From positions 259,089 to 323,088 of the forward strand of contig JAOUBJ010000001.1 of NCBI GenBank assembly GCA_029860345.1: DNA of 64,000 nt. The letters run 5' to 3'. Below, piece after piece: positions 44,006 to 52,275 of the stretch. A program made the position numbers and the translations under genes. The notes below the pieces were generated by a model. That model saw only the letters and a list, made by a program, of their open reading frames with translations, had not been told where the DNA came from and searched no databases. Every line of letters begins with the position of its first letter. The first letter of the stretch is position 1. The stretch is from Candidatus Zixiibacteriota bacterium (lineage in GTDB: Bacteria; Zixibacteria; MSB-5A5; GN15; FEB-12).

Positions 44006-44047
44006 GTGACATAAGTCAAACCGGAGCACCACCGATCTGTCGTTAAT
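44006..44047 (+). promoter_or_regulatory. Second copy of the CRP/FNR-type operator and -10
   Basis: GTGACATAAGTCAA (44006-44019) is the same dyad with one imperfect half-site, and GTTAAT lies at 44042-44047. The centre-to-hexamer distance is 29.5 bp, identical to the copy before the cytochrome gene. Common flanking text includes AAGTCAAACCGGA and TCTGTCGTTAAT. Confidence 0.65.
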
Positions 44048-44160
44048 AGATTTAGAAAGAGTAAGCATGTTCGTCGCAATATTTCAATTGCATGAATTGG
44101 TTCTTTGCAATATTCTATCTTGTCTTGAGATCTTAGGGATCGTAAAGGAAAGGCTTTGTT

Positions 44161-44751
44161 ATGATGCAAGAGATATCCCTGTGGTGGGAAAACTCAAACA
44201 CATTCACGTTCATCGCTACCGGGATTTATGTAGTGGGCCTGGTGATTTGGTTATTCGTGTGGCGATTACTGGTCGGATATGCCTGGTTTAAGAAAGAGCG
44301 CATGCTGTATTTTCCGTTTTGCGGAGGGATAGTTGTTTTCTTTATTAATATTGTTTTGGCCCTGTTAGCCGAAATCCCTGAATATGGAATAGAAGTAGGC
44401 ATATATGGTTTTGTTGAGAAGAACGCAGCAACTGTGGCATTGTTAACTCTGGGTATTGCGGTTTTTGTTGTAGTGACATTCAAAAAGCATGCAAAAATCC
44501 TTGCTCACGATAATTCTCGTAAGTTCCTGCAATTGGTATTCACTTCATTTCTTCTGTCAGTTCTAGGTGTACTACCTTTGTATTGGGTCCCTCAGGTTTT
44601 TGGATGGTTGACGACCCTCCGACATTTGAAAACGGTTCCATTTCTTTACTCCTTGTTCATATTGGGTGCTGCAATGATTGTCTACTTGCATGAAATCAAG
44701 AAGAACGACAGCCCCCTATTACCATCAGGTGACGAAGAGGACGAAGACTAA
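44161..44751 (+). CDS. Five-helix hypothetical membrane protein co-regulated with the cytochrome
   Basis: No family is recognised. The 196-residue protein has five hydrophobic spans (near 17-40, 50-70, 88-106, 122-143, 158-178) and an acidic tail ending DEEDED. There is no heme motif or signal cleavage site. The gene is visibly richer in A and T than its neighbours, which may point to a separate origin. Its promoter region copies that of the octaheme cytochrome, so it probably belongs to the same regulon, perhaps as a membrane or quinone-side partner; that role is an inference. AAGGAAAGG lies before the ATG. Confidence 0.65.
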   Translation: MMQEISLWWENSNTFTFIATGIYVVGLVIWLFVWRLLVGYAWFKKERMLYFPFCGGIVVFFINIVLALLAEIPEYGIEVGIYGFVEKNAATVALLTLGIAVFVVVTFKKHAKILAHDNSRKFLQLVFTSFLLSVLGVLPLYWVPQVFGWLTTLRHLKTVPFLYSLFILGAAMIVYLHEIKKNDSPLLPSGDEEDED

Positions 44752-45042
44752 ACGACTGCACGGTACCCCACCTATAGCGAAGCGACAGGTGGGATACTAC
44801 TCGGTGCCTAGAGACCCCACCCGGCGCTACGCTTTGGGTGGGGTACCCTGTAGCCGAGTCTGAAGACTCGGCCACCACGAGTTTAGATTCATGGTTCGAC
44901 TCCGCTCACCATGAGGTGATAAACCACAAGCATGGTGTCGGGCGGGGTCGCCCAACACCACCTGTATGAGATTACCGCGCTCCTCCGCCCCGCCTGCGGC
45001 GGGGATCGCTCGCAAGGACTTCACAAAATCAAAAGACCGGAC
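44752..45042. repeat. Intergenic repeat block
   Basis: No gene is supported in 291 bp. It holds CCCCACCT/AGGTGGG and ACCCCACCC/GGGTGGGGT hairpins (44762-44848) and a short GAGTCTGAAGACTC repeat (44853-44882). ATGGTTCGACTCCGCTCACCATGAG is a hairpin form of the TTCGACTNCGCTCA element (44892-44916). The GGTGTCGGGCGGGGTCG palindrome (44934-44959) is the reverse of 4514-4539. A TATGAGATTACCGCGCTC element at about 44966 resembles 62811-62850. Confidence 0.6.
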
Positions 45043-45807
45043 TCAAACGGCATGGTAGGCGCCGTCGATCAGTTGCGGGACGGCAGTACAGGCGTTCAGT
45101 TGAGCTGCCACGCGAACGTCTTCTGCAAATCCCATTTCCACCAATTCGCACCCGGAAGCGCATGAGATCAGATTATCCAGCAGCGATGTTCGCATGCCGC
45201 GGAACACGGCCACGGCCGCCGACGCCTCGGGTGATAATGACGCATCGGTCATCGAATCGAGAATCGCCCCGGCGCCAATGAGATCCTCCAGAGCAGGACG
45301 CAGCAATCGTTGGGACTCGATGGATCGACCTTTTGAGTCGGTTGGCCAAAGCTCCCCCGCGGCAATCAGAGCCACCGACCGTCCCAGTTGTTGGGCGTGA
45401 GAAGCCACAGCCTGAGCGTTGCGCAAACATCCGCACAGGACATGGGAACATAGCTCCGCGGCGCTTAAGGACAATGTGGCGCCGTTGGGTGAGGGCAGAA
45501 CAATGCTCTCACCCGACCTGATTTGCTGAAGCGACCTGGGTGAGAGCGAAAAGGGGTGCCTCCGGTCCATCCGGCTTCGCGAAACGGCCAGGCGCGCACC
45601 TTGCTTCCCGGCGAAAGTCGACACGGAGTCGTCCCGCATCGTGAACGGGTACACTTTTGCCCCATGCGCGACAGCCACACTGACGGCTGTCGAAAACGAC
45701 AACACGTCGACGATTACCACAACATCGACCAACGGGCCTACCTGCAACAAGCCCTCAAGCCCCCACTCGAATCTCAAATCGTATTGCTTTTGCCAGAGTG
45801 TGCTCAT
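45043..45807 (-). CDS. ComB-family 2-phosphosulfolactate phosphatase-like protein
   Basis: This 254-residue protein matches the ComB fold: VVVIVDVLSFSTAVSVAVAHGA, SGESIVLPSPNGATLSL, and IAAGELWPTDSKGRSIESQRLLRPALEDLIGAGAIL. The family is named for 2-phosphosulfolactate phosphatase of coenzyme M synthesis. It is widespread in bacteria that make no coenzyme M, so the real substrate here is open. I start at the ATG at 45807, where the family N-terminus begins; an upstream ATG at 45831 is possible and neither has a good ribosome binding site. Confidence 0.75.
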   Translation of the reverse strand: MSTLWQKQYDLRFEWGLEGLLQVGPLVDVVVIVDVLSFSTAVSVAVAHGAKVYPFTMRDDSVSTFAGKQGARLAVSRSRMDRRHPFSLSPRSLQQIRSGESIVLPSPNGATLSLSAAELCSHVLCGCLRNAQAVASHAQQLGRSVALIAAGELWPTDSKGRSIESQRLLRPALEDLIGAGAILDSMTDASLSPEASAAVAVFRGMRTSLLDNLISCASGCELVEMGFAEDVRVAAQLNACTAVPQLIDGAYHAV

Positions 45808-46010
45808 CAGTTGCGCTGACCGCCATGACATGAATTAACTATCGACTTAGGAGTAAGAGGATACAGCAGTGGACGCCATCCGGCAAGCAGCTCTTTTGCC
45901 CGGCGTAAAAAAACACCCAGCGGTGCCAGCACTCGCACCACCAGGCATCATTCGTCAGCCCTTCCCCTGGGCTGACCAGCACGTTCCCCCGGCGTAATAT
46001 TGCGGTCTCG
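45808..46010. other. Intergenic stretch with hairpins
   Basis: A GTCAGCCC/GGGCTGAC hairpin lies at 45954-45976. An open frame on the minus strand (45839-46057) has no ribosome binding site or family character. No gene is called here. Confidence 0.4.
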
Positions 46011-46292
46011 CTAGCGACCGCAGGTCCTCCTCGCCACTTCCAAGCGGGAGGCATCATCAGCGACGAAACACTTCCACACCAGTTTCGACATAGAGGCTGG
46101 TCGGTTGGGATCGTTCCTCAGCAGCACCTCTGCCTCTACCCAGTGGGTAACAAGAACCATGCCCGTTATTGGAGTAAGGCCGACATTCTTATCTTGTTGA
46201 TATACAGAGAGATAGGGTTGGTGTTGGTCTTTGCCAAGAGCGCTATGGGTAATAGTCACCAGAAACAGGCTTCGCGGGCTGGGTGAATTCAA
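46011..46292 (-). CDS. Possible small protein coupled to the response regulator gene
   Basis: This 93-residue frame starts with TTG, overlapping the TGA of the upstream regulator gene (TTGA), an arrangement seen in translational coupling. The sequence is of mixed composition, without repeats, signal or membrane segment, and includes VLVTHWVEAEVLLRNDPNRP. No family is recognised and no independent ribosome binding site exists. It may be real or chance. Confidence 0.25.
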   Translation of the reverse strand: MNSPSPRSLFLVTITHSALGKDQHQPYLSVYQQDKNVGLTPITGMVLVTHWVEAEVLLRNDPNRPASMSKLVWKCFVADDASRLEVARRTCGR

Positions 46293-47647
46293 CCAGTTTC
46301 GATATCAAGATCTCGCAGCGTCTTGTGCAGATTCGATGGATCAACATCCAATTCGCGTGCCGCGGCGCTCACATTTCCACCGTGGCGAGCCAGGCTTTGG
46401 ATAAGGACGAGACGTTTGAACTCTCTCATTCGCGTGGCAAGACCGCCTGCACCGTTGGGTCCGGCGCCGGCATAGACGAGGTAGTCCTGAACTTCTGTTC
46501 GTGTGATGAGATGTGACAACGAAAGGTCAATCAGAGACTGCACCGTGTCCTGAAGTTGACGAACGTTTCCCGGCCATTCGTACTCGATCATCAAGTCGCG
46601 TGCGCTCGGCTCGAATACTTTGATTCCACCATCTTTCTTTCGGCAGTAGTTCTCCGTGAAGAAATCAATCAGATCAGGAATGTCCTCGCGACGGTCGGCC
46701 AGAGCCGGCAGACCAATTCGGATTCCCTTGAGACGGTAGTACAGATCCTGACGGAAAGCTTTTTCCTTGACCATCTGTTCAAGGTCACAATTGGTGGCGC
46801 AAATCAAGCGTACATCGACACGAACCGTCTCCGGTGTACCAATCGGCTGCAATTCGCCGGTTTCAAGAACACGCAGCAGCTTGCCCTGGGTAGTGATGTC
46901 GAGATTTCCGATTTCATCGAGAAAAACGGTGCCACCGTCGGCATGTTGGAATAATCCCACTCGATCGGCGACCGCACTGGTGAAAGAACCGCGTAGATGA
47001 CCGAACAGTTCGCTTTCCACCAGATCGGGCGCTTTGTGATCGCAGTTAAAGACAGCCAGCGTCATTTCCGAACGTTGACTGCGGCGGTGGATAGCACGCG
47101 CGACCAACTCCTTGCCGGTTCCGGTGGGACCCAGGACCATCACCTTGTTGTCGGTGGGGCCGATTTTTTCAATCATCTGGTAGACGTCGCGCATCAGGCG
47201 CGACCGTCCCACCATGCCATAATGTCGCCGCGCCAGTTCCACCAAGTCGGAACTGTTGGATTTCAGTCGGTGCATAGACACTGCGTTACGCACCGATCTC
47301 TGCAATCGAGCGGGACGCTCGTTCTTGCCGACATAGTCGAACGGCTGGTGATCGGAATCGATGTCACGTTCTGAGTAGTCGCCGGGATAACCGGTGTGAA
47401 AGATTACCGGCAATTCGGGATTGATATCACGAATTCGACAGGCCGTGTCCAGACCATCCATCCGGGCCATTTTGATATCAAGCACCACTGTGTCCAGATC
47501 GCCGTGATTGTCCAGTGCCTGCAGTGCTTCCATACCCGAGGCGGCCAGGACAATCTCGTAGTCATCCATGAATGTCTGGTGAAGGGCCTCAAGCACCAAT
47601 GGATCATCGTCCACGATCAGTATTTTACCTGTCTTGGCCATTGACAT
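46289..47647 (-). CDS. NtrC-type response regulator with variant GAFTGA loop
   Basis: The 452-residue protein has a receiver domain (about 8-120; phospho-acceptor in VVLDIKMARMDG). A AAA+ domain follows (about 150-385) with Walker A GPTGTGKE, Walker B GGTVFLDEIG and arginine finger FRQDLYYRL. The C-terminus has a Fis-type helix-turn-helix (GNVSAAARELDVDPSNLHKTLRDL). The loop that contacts sigma-54, normally GAFTGA, reads GSFTSA, so the activation of sigma-54 may be altered. It lies 6 bp downstream of the large sensor kinase gene and is surely its partner. GGTGAC precedes the ATG. Targets are unknown. Confidence 0.85.
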   Translation of the reverse strand: MSMAKTGKILIVDDDPLVLEALHQTFMDDYEIVLAASGMEALQALDNHGDLDTVVLDIKMARMDGLDTACRIRDINPELPVIFHTGYPGDYSERDIDSDHQPFDYVGKNERPARLQRSVRNAVSMHRLKSNSSDLVELARRHYGMVGRSRLMRDVYQMIEKIGPTDNKVMVLGPTGTGKELVARAIHRRSQRSEMTLAVFNCDHKAPDLVESELFGHLRGSFTSAVADRVGLFQHADGGTVFLDEIGNLDITTQGKLLRVLETGELQPIGTPETVRVDVRLICATNCDLEQMVKEKAFRQDLYYRLKGIRIGLPALADRREDIPDLIDFFTENYCRKKDGGIKVFEPSARDLMIEYEWPGNVRQLQDTVQSLIDLSLSHLITRTEVQDYLVYAGAGPNGAGGLATRMREFKRLVLIQSLARHGGNVSAAARELDVDPSNLHKTLRDLDIETG

Positions 47648-47653
47648 GTCACC

Positions 47654-50600
47654 TTATGAAGGGTCTATCCGGGCTGACTTCAGAAATATAACGAATATGG
47701 ACCCCTTGTCAACCATCGGCTCCAGGTCTATCCGCCCGCCGTACAACTCTACAATTCTTTTGACGATGGCCAGGCCCAGCCCGGTACCCCGTGTGGGTTT
47801 GGTGCTGAAGAAAGGATCGAATATGCGCGGTCGGTGCTCGGACGGTATTCCCGGTCCGGTGTCGATGAATCTGATTCGGACGACGCCCTTCTCCTCGGAC
47901 GCCACCACCCTGATTTGCCGAGCCGTCACTTCTTCGAGCGCATCCAGTGCGTTGACCAGCAAGTTGGAGAACAAACTGTGCAGATGATCGGTTCGGCAAC
48001 TGATGATTACATCTTCGGCAACGGCCAGATGGACGTCGATGTCCAGGTCGTTGATACGGTCGGCGTTGGTTTCGAGAATCTCATCCAGAAGCGACCGCAG
48101 GGCGACCGGTTCGGTCTTCTGCTCACTGTCCAGCCGGGAATACCTGGTGACCAGATCGGTCATCTCGATAGCTCGCCCGACGGCGCTTTCGGTCAACTGA
48201 AGCAATCGCCGATTTCGTTGCATGTCATCGGTCGATCCGTCCGGCAACCGATCGCTCAGTTTGGCCAGACAGCTGGTAGCCGGAAAGAGCGCATTGTAAA
48301 TCTCGTGTGCGACGCCTCCTGCTATCTGCTTGACCTGGTTGTAACGTGCTTCTTCGGCCTCTCTGAGCCGTTGCTCAGCCTCGCGACGCTCAGTGATGTC
48401 TACCAGCGACCCGAAGAAGGCCGGTTCACTGTGAAAGGTAATAGGACTCAGTGAGAGTAGACCCCACAAGTAACTTCCATCCGCTCGGATGACCCTCGTT
48501 TCGAAGTTCCTGACCAGGCCGGTTTCACGGAGGATATCCAACGCCTGTGCGCGATCCGCCGGTGTCAGGTAGAGGTCAACAGCTTTCATACCGATGAGGT
48601 CTGACTGTTTGTAACCAAGACTCTCCGCAACAGCCAGGTTGGCATAGAGGATAGTGCCGTTGGCGGCGTTGGTGACGACCATCGAGATGGGCGTCGCCTC
48701 AGCCAGTGTACGAAACCGCTCTTCACTTTCCCTGAGCGCTTCTTCGGCTTGCTTGCGCTCGGTAATATCCTCTGTTAAAACGACCACCCGGTCAACCTGG
48801 CCAGTAACATCTTTGAGCGCATAGAAGTGTTGCGACAACCAAAGGTGTTTGTGCTTTGATGAGCCTTCAGCCTCGATTTCCGGGATATGCAGGTAGCCGC
48901 CTTCACCGTAAACCCGGCTGACCTGGTCTTTCCACTCGCCCAGATAGTTGTCACGTTTATCGAAGACGAGCTCCGGGCGTTCTCGGGTCGTGTAGTCATG
49001 CAGGTCTTGATCGGTGACTTGCCATATCCGACGCCATGCTTCGTTGTAGGTCAGTAGCCTGCCCGCCCGGTTGCGCACCGTCACGCCAACCGGTGATCGT
49101 TCGATAACGGCACGATTAAAATCCTCACTCTCCCTGAGCGCCTGCTGTCCCTGACGGCGTTCGGTGACATCCCTGAAATATCCGATCACGGCGTTTCGCC
49201 CATCAAAATCATGGATGACGCCGGTGACATCGAAATAGCGCAGGCTGCCGTCTTTGTGCAGAAACGGAAGCTCGGCAAAGATGTTGATCCTGCCTGATAC
49301 GATCCCCTCAAAAGCCCTGAAAGCGTCCTCCACCGCACCGGGCGGGTGCATTGTCTCAATGCTCTTTTTAAGAATCTCCTCCTGGCTGAACCCGAGATGA
49401 CGACACATACCGCTATTGACAAACAGAAACTCACGGGTCTGAGTGTCGACAACCCCGATCCCTATATCAGTCGATTCGACGAGCGACGCATAGCGTAACT
49501 CGCTCTCCTTGAGCGCCTCCTGGGCCTGTTTCTTATCTGTTATGTCCTGACCCACGGCGATGGCTACAAATTCGTCGGCCGCACCATTGAACATCGCTGA
49601 GTTTGACCACAGGATGGTTCTGATCTCGCCGGACTTGGTCCTAAGCGGCCCTTCGTAGGTATCCTGAGGATGCTCCTTGACCCAATTCACGAAATCGTCC
49701 AAGCCATCATGGTGAGATTCATCCGGCAGGAACGTCTCAGGCCACCTGAGGCCGAGAACCTCAGCACGCGAATAACCAGTGACCTCCTCGCAGCCTTTGT
49801 TGAACACGGTGATCCTTGCCTCGTTGTCCAGGCAAACGATCAGGCTGTTGGCGGTATCAAGAAGGGAACGCACGAAATCTTTTTCTGTTTCCAACTGCCG
49901 CCGGGTAAGGGCCAACTCTGAAATGTCTCGTGCAAATGCCGTCGCGGCCACCACCCGACCGGTAGTGTCCTTGACCGGTTCGATACCGGTGATGTAGCGG
50001 TGCAGTTTCCCGAGCAATTGTACCTCGGTCTCCTTGACAAGACCTTCACCAGTGTCAAGCACTTCGAGAATACTGGCCATTTGTGAATCCGCCTGCTCCT
50101 TCGGAAACAGATCCCACATTTTTTTTCCGATGAAGTCCGACGGCATACCCCCCAACCGTTCCGCGGCGATACTGTTCATGAACAGAAACTCCCCCTGTCG
50201 GTCCAGGCTGAAAATAGCCTCACTTGCACTTTCTACCAGACTTCGATATCTCTCTTCGCTCTCGACCAGGGCCTTGTCGGCGGCTCTTCGTTCAGTGACA
50301 TCACGAATGACTCCCTCCACTCCTGCTATCCTGCCCCGACTGTCCCGATGGAAACTCGAACTGGTGCTGATAACCACGATGGAACCGTCTTTCTTGCGAA
50401 GCTTCACCTCATAATCGGATACGTGGCCGTCTTTTTTGATTCGTTCAATCAGTAGCTGCCGCTTGGCTGGGTCGACATAGTAATCAACTATCCGTGTACC
50501 TTTCACTTCTTCGACGCTGTCATAGCCCAGAATTTTGAGCGCCGCCGGTGATCCCCAGATGAATCGTCCTTCATTGTCCGATCGGTAAAAGCCGTCCTGG

Positions 50601-52171
50601 CTGGTTTGGAAGAAATCGTGCAACCGTCTTTCACTGAGGGCGAGGCGACGCACCGCCCGCTGGCGGAACATATTCACGGTGAACAGGGCCAGGGCCAGGA
50701 GTGTTAGCGCGATCAGGAATTGGCTCTGGTATTGCCAGAAGAGAAGTCTAACAAAATCAGAAAACCCCAGCCGCCTGACGGAGTAGATACGATTGACATT
50801 CGAATCGGTAGCGACCAGGTGTGTCACACTACCGCGGTCGTCCTTTACCAGAGACTGTACCCGACTGAAACTGGCCTCGATGGTCCCCAGGTGTTCGAAC
50901 TGTCGGGAGTGGAATTGCAGCCCGCTGCCGGTGCGGAATAGATACGCCGGTTCGTCCATGCCTGCCAATCGAAAAGTGTCGACAAAGCTTCTCAAGAGCG
51001 TCTCATCGGACTCAGCCTGCAGGTTGAGTGAACCGTCGAAGATGCGCACGAACCCGTCTGAGGAAAGAGTGTAGTAGCGGCGCTCCTTGGCCTGGTCAAA
51101 AGGGTCCCACCAGGTGCTGACAATTCGATCATCCAAATCGACAGACGCCAACACGCGAAAGTCGGAATCAATTGTGGACAGTTGATATTTCTGGGGTGGT
51201 AGATGGCCGCTGTCGCCGGGCGCCACCATCGGCAGGGCATGGAACACCTGGAACAACCCATCGCTCTCGCCTGGCCATAAGCCCTTGCCGCCGTGCTCCT
51301 CGGAGATTATGCGTCGATGAAGAATCTCACCACGATTGTTAACTTTGGCCAGCCAGCAAAAGTTGTCGTCGAAGTTATCATCGACAACACCATTTTTGAA
51401 ATTATAGGTGGCGAAGATGACGGCCGGGTTTGTAGAATCACGGCAGCTATAGAGATTCGAAGACGAGATTGCACCGGCCACCGGCAACGACCACTCAATG
51501 CTTCGAGTGTCCGGTTCGAGACAGACCAAAACCCTCGGCCTGAGATCGCGCCCCGGACCGACCCAGAGAAACACTTCGTCGTGCCCATCGAAATCGTAGT
51601 CCTCACTAAGCAGCGGGGCAACGTTGCCCTCCCATCGATCATTACCGGAATGATCCTCCCCGGTGGCCAGGAACACAAAGTCGTACTGATCCGAGCCGAG
51701 CAAGGTAATGGCCGCAAAAGAAGAATCGTTGCGGTGGCCCACAGCAACGACACCATCCTGACCCGATCGGCCATCGCGGTACAATGCAAAACTGGATAGG
51801 GTCAGGTAGAGAGGATTCCAGTCCACGACCTGACCGCGCGCATACATTTCCAGGCTCAGAACGGCCGGGTTGTCGCGATTAATGTCGCTGTTGAAGGCGT
51901 GGATGTACCAGGCCGTGTCGGACGAACCCATCTGGGGATGAAGGACCTGAATCTGATTGCCGACAGGTATCTTGCGCACGCTCCAGTCGTTAGACTGTTC
52001 GACAACAAACTGATAGGGCAAACGATTCTGGTCGCTTCGACTTTCGATCTCCAATCGATCGACACACTTGGCTGCTTCGAATGGAACAAGAGACAGAGTG
52101 ATCCCGACCACCAGGCCCATCGAAATGGTGCGCAACTTAGGCATTGACTCAAGATACTCAAATGTCACCAT
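47654..52171 (-). CDS. Giant multi-PAS hybrid-less sensor histidine kinase with periplasmic propeller-like domain
   Basis: At 1505 residues this is a very large membrane sensor. A signal or anchor (about 10-30) precedes a periplasmic region of about 450 residues with FG-GAP-like text (EDYDFDGHDEVFLWVGPG), probably a beta-propeller. One membrane helix follows (about 487-505). Six PAS domains lie in tandem, each introduced by SEERY- or SERRL-like text, with the RDVTERR-type end linker. The kinase core has H box GGVAHEIYNALFP, N box LLVNALDALEE, and G boxes DTGPGIP and GTGLGLAIVK. It lacks a receiver domain, which the adjacent regulator supplies. The ATG at 52144 is an alternative start. Confidence 0.85.
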   Translation of the reverse strand: MVTFEYLESMPKLRTISMGLVVGITLSLVPFEAAKCVDRLEIESRSDQNRLPYQFVVEQSNDWSVRKIPVGNQIQVLHPQMGSSDTAWYIHAFNSDINRDNPAVLSLEMYARGQVVDWNPLYLTLSSFALYRDGRSGQDGVVAVGHRNDSSFAAITLLGSDQYDFVFLATGEDHSGNDRWEGNVAPLLSEDYDFDGHDEVFLWVGPGRDLRPRVLVCLEPDTRSIEWSLPVAGAISSSNLYSCRDSTNPAVIFATYNFKNGVVDDNFDDNFCWLAKVNNRGEILHRRIISEEHGGKGLWPGESDGLFQVFHALPMVAPGDSGHLPPQKYQLSTIDSDFRVLASVDLDDRIVSTWWDPFDQAKERRYYTLSSDGFVRIFDGSLNLQAESDETLLRSFVDTFRLAGMDEPAYLFRTGSGLQFHSRQFEHLGTIEASFSRVQSLVKDDRGSVTHLVATDSNVNRIYSVRRLGFSDFVRLLFWQYQSQFLIALTLLALALFTVNMFRQRAVRRLALSERRLHDFFQTSQDGFYRSDNEGRFIWGSPAALKILGYDSVEEVKGTRIVDYYVDPAKRQLLIERIKKDGHVSDYEVKLRKKDGSIVVISTSSSFHRDSRGRIAGVEGVIRDVTERRAADKALVESEERYRSLVESASEAIFSLDRQGEFLFMNSIAAERLGGMPSDFIGKKMWDLFPKEQADSQMASILEVLDTGEGLVKETEVQLLGKLHRYITGIEPVKDTTGRVVAATAFARDISELALTRRQLETEKDFVRSLLDTANSLIVCLDNEARITVFNKGCEEVTGYSRAEVLGLRWPETFLPDESHHDGLDDFVNWVKEHPQDTYEGPLRTKSGEIRTILWSNSAMFNGAADEFVAIAVGQDITDKKQAQEALKESELRYASLVESTDIGIGVVDTQTREFLFVNSGMCRHLGFSQEEILKKSIETMHPPGAVEDAFRAFEGIVSGRINIFAELPFLHKDGSLRYFDVTGVIHDFDGRNAVIGYFRDVTERRQGQQALRESEDFNRAVIERSPVGVTVRNRAGRLLTYNEAWRRIWQVTDQDLHDYTTRERPELVFDKRDNYLGEWKDQVSRVYGEGGYLHIPEIEAEGSSKHKHLWLSQHFYALKDVTGQVDRVVVLTEDITERKQAEEALRESEERFRTLAEATPISMVVTNAANGTILYANLAVAESLGYKQSDLIGMKAVDLYLTPADRAQALDILRETGLVRNFETRVIRADGSYLWGLLSLSPITFHSEPAFFGSLVDITERREAEQRLREAEEARYNQVKQIAGGVAHEIYNALFPATSCLAKLSDRLPDGSTDDMQRNRRLLQLTESAVGRAIEMTDLVTRYSRLDSEQKTEPVALRSLLDEILETNADRINDLDIDVHLAVAEDVIISCRTDHLHSLFSNLLVNALDALEEVTARQIRVVASEEKGVVRIRFIDTGPGIPSEHRPRIFDPFFSTKPTRGTGLGLAIVKRIVELYGGRIDLEPMVDKGSIFVIFLKSARIDPS

Positions 52172-52275
52172 GTTTGCAACGACCGAGGATGGAACCCGAA
52201 GTTGGGACGACCTGAAGGGGCCGCGTTTTATCGGGAGATCAGGGATGGCCGACCGCTGAGAACGTTACGAGCCTT

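Noticed and set aside
44892-44916. tRNA-like T-arm (GGTTCGACTCC)
   Set aside because: It is a copy of the dispersed TTCGACTNCGCTCA hairpin; no cloverleaf or acceptor stem can be drawn around it.
45839-46057. 72-codon minus-strand frame
   Set aside because: It has unusual composition rich in Trp and Cys, no ribosome binding site, and overlaps a hairpin.
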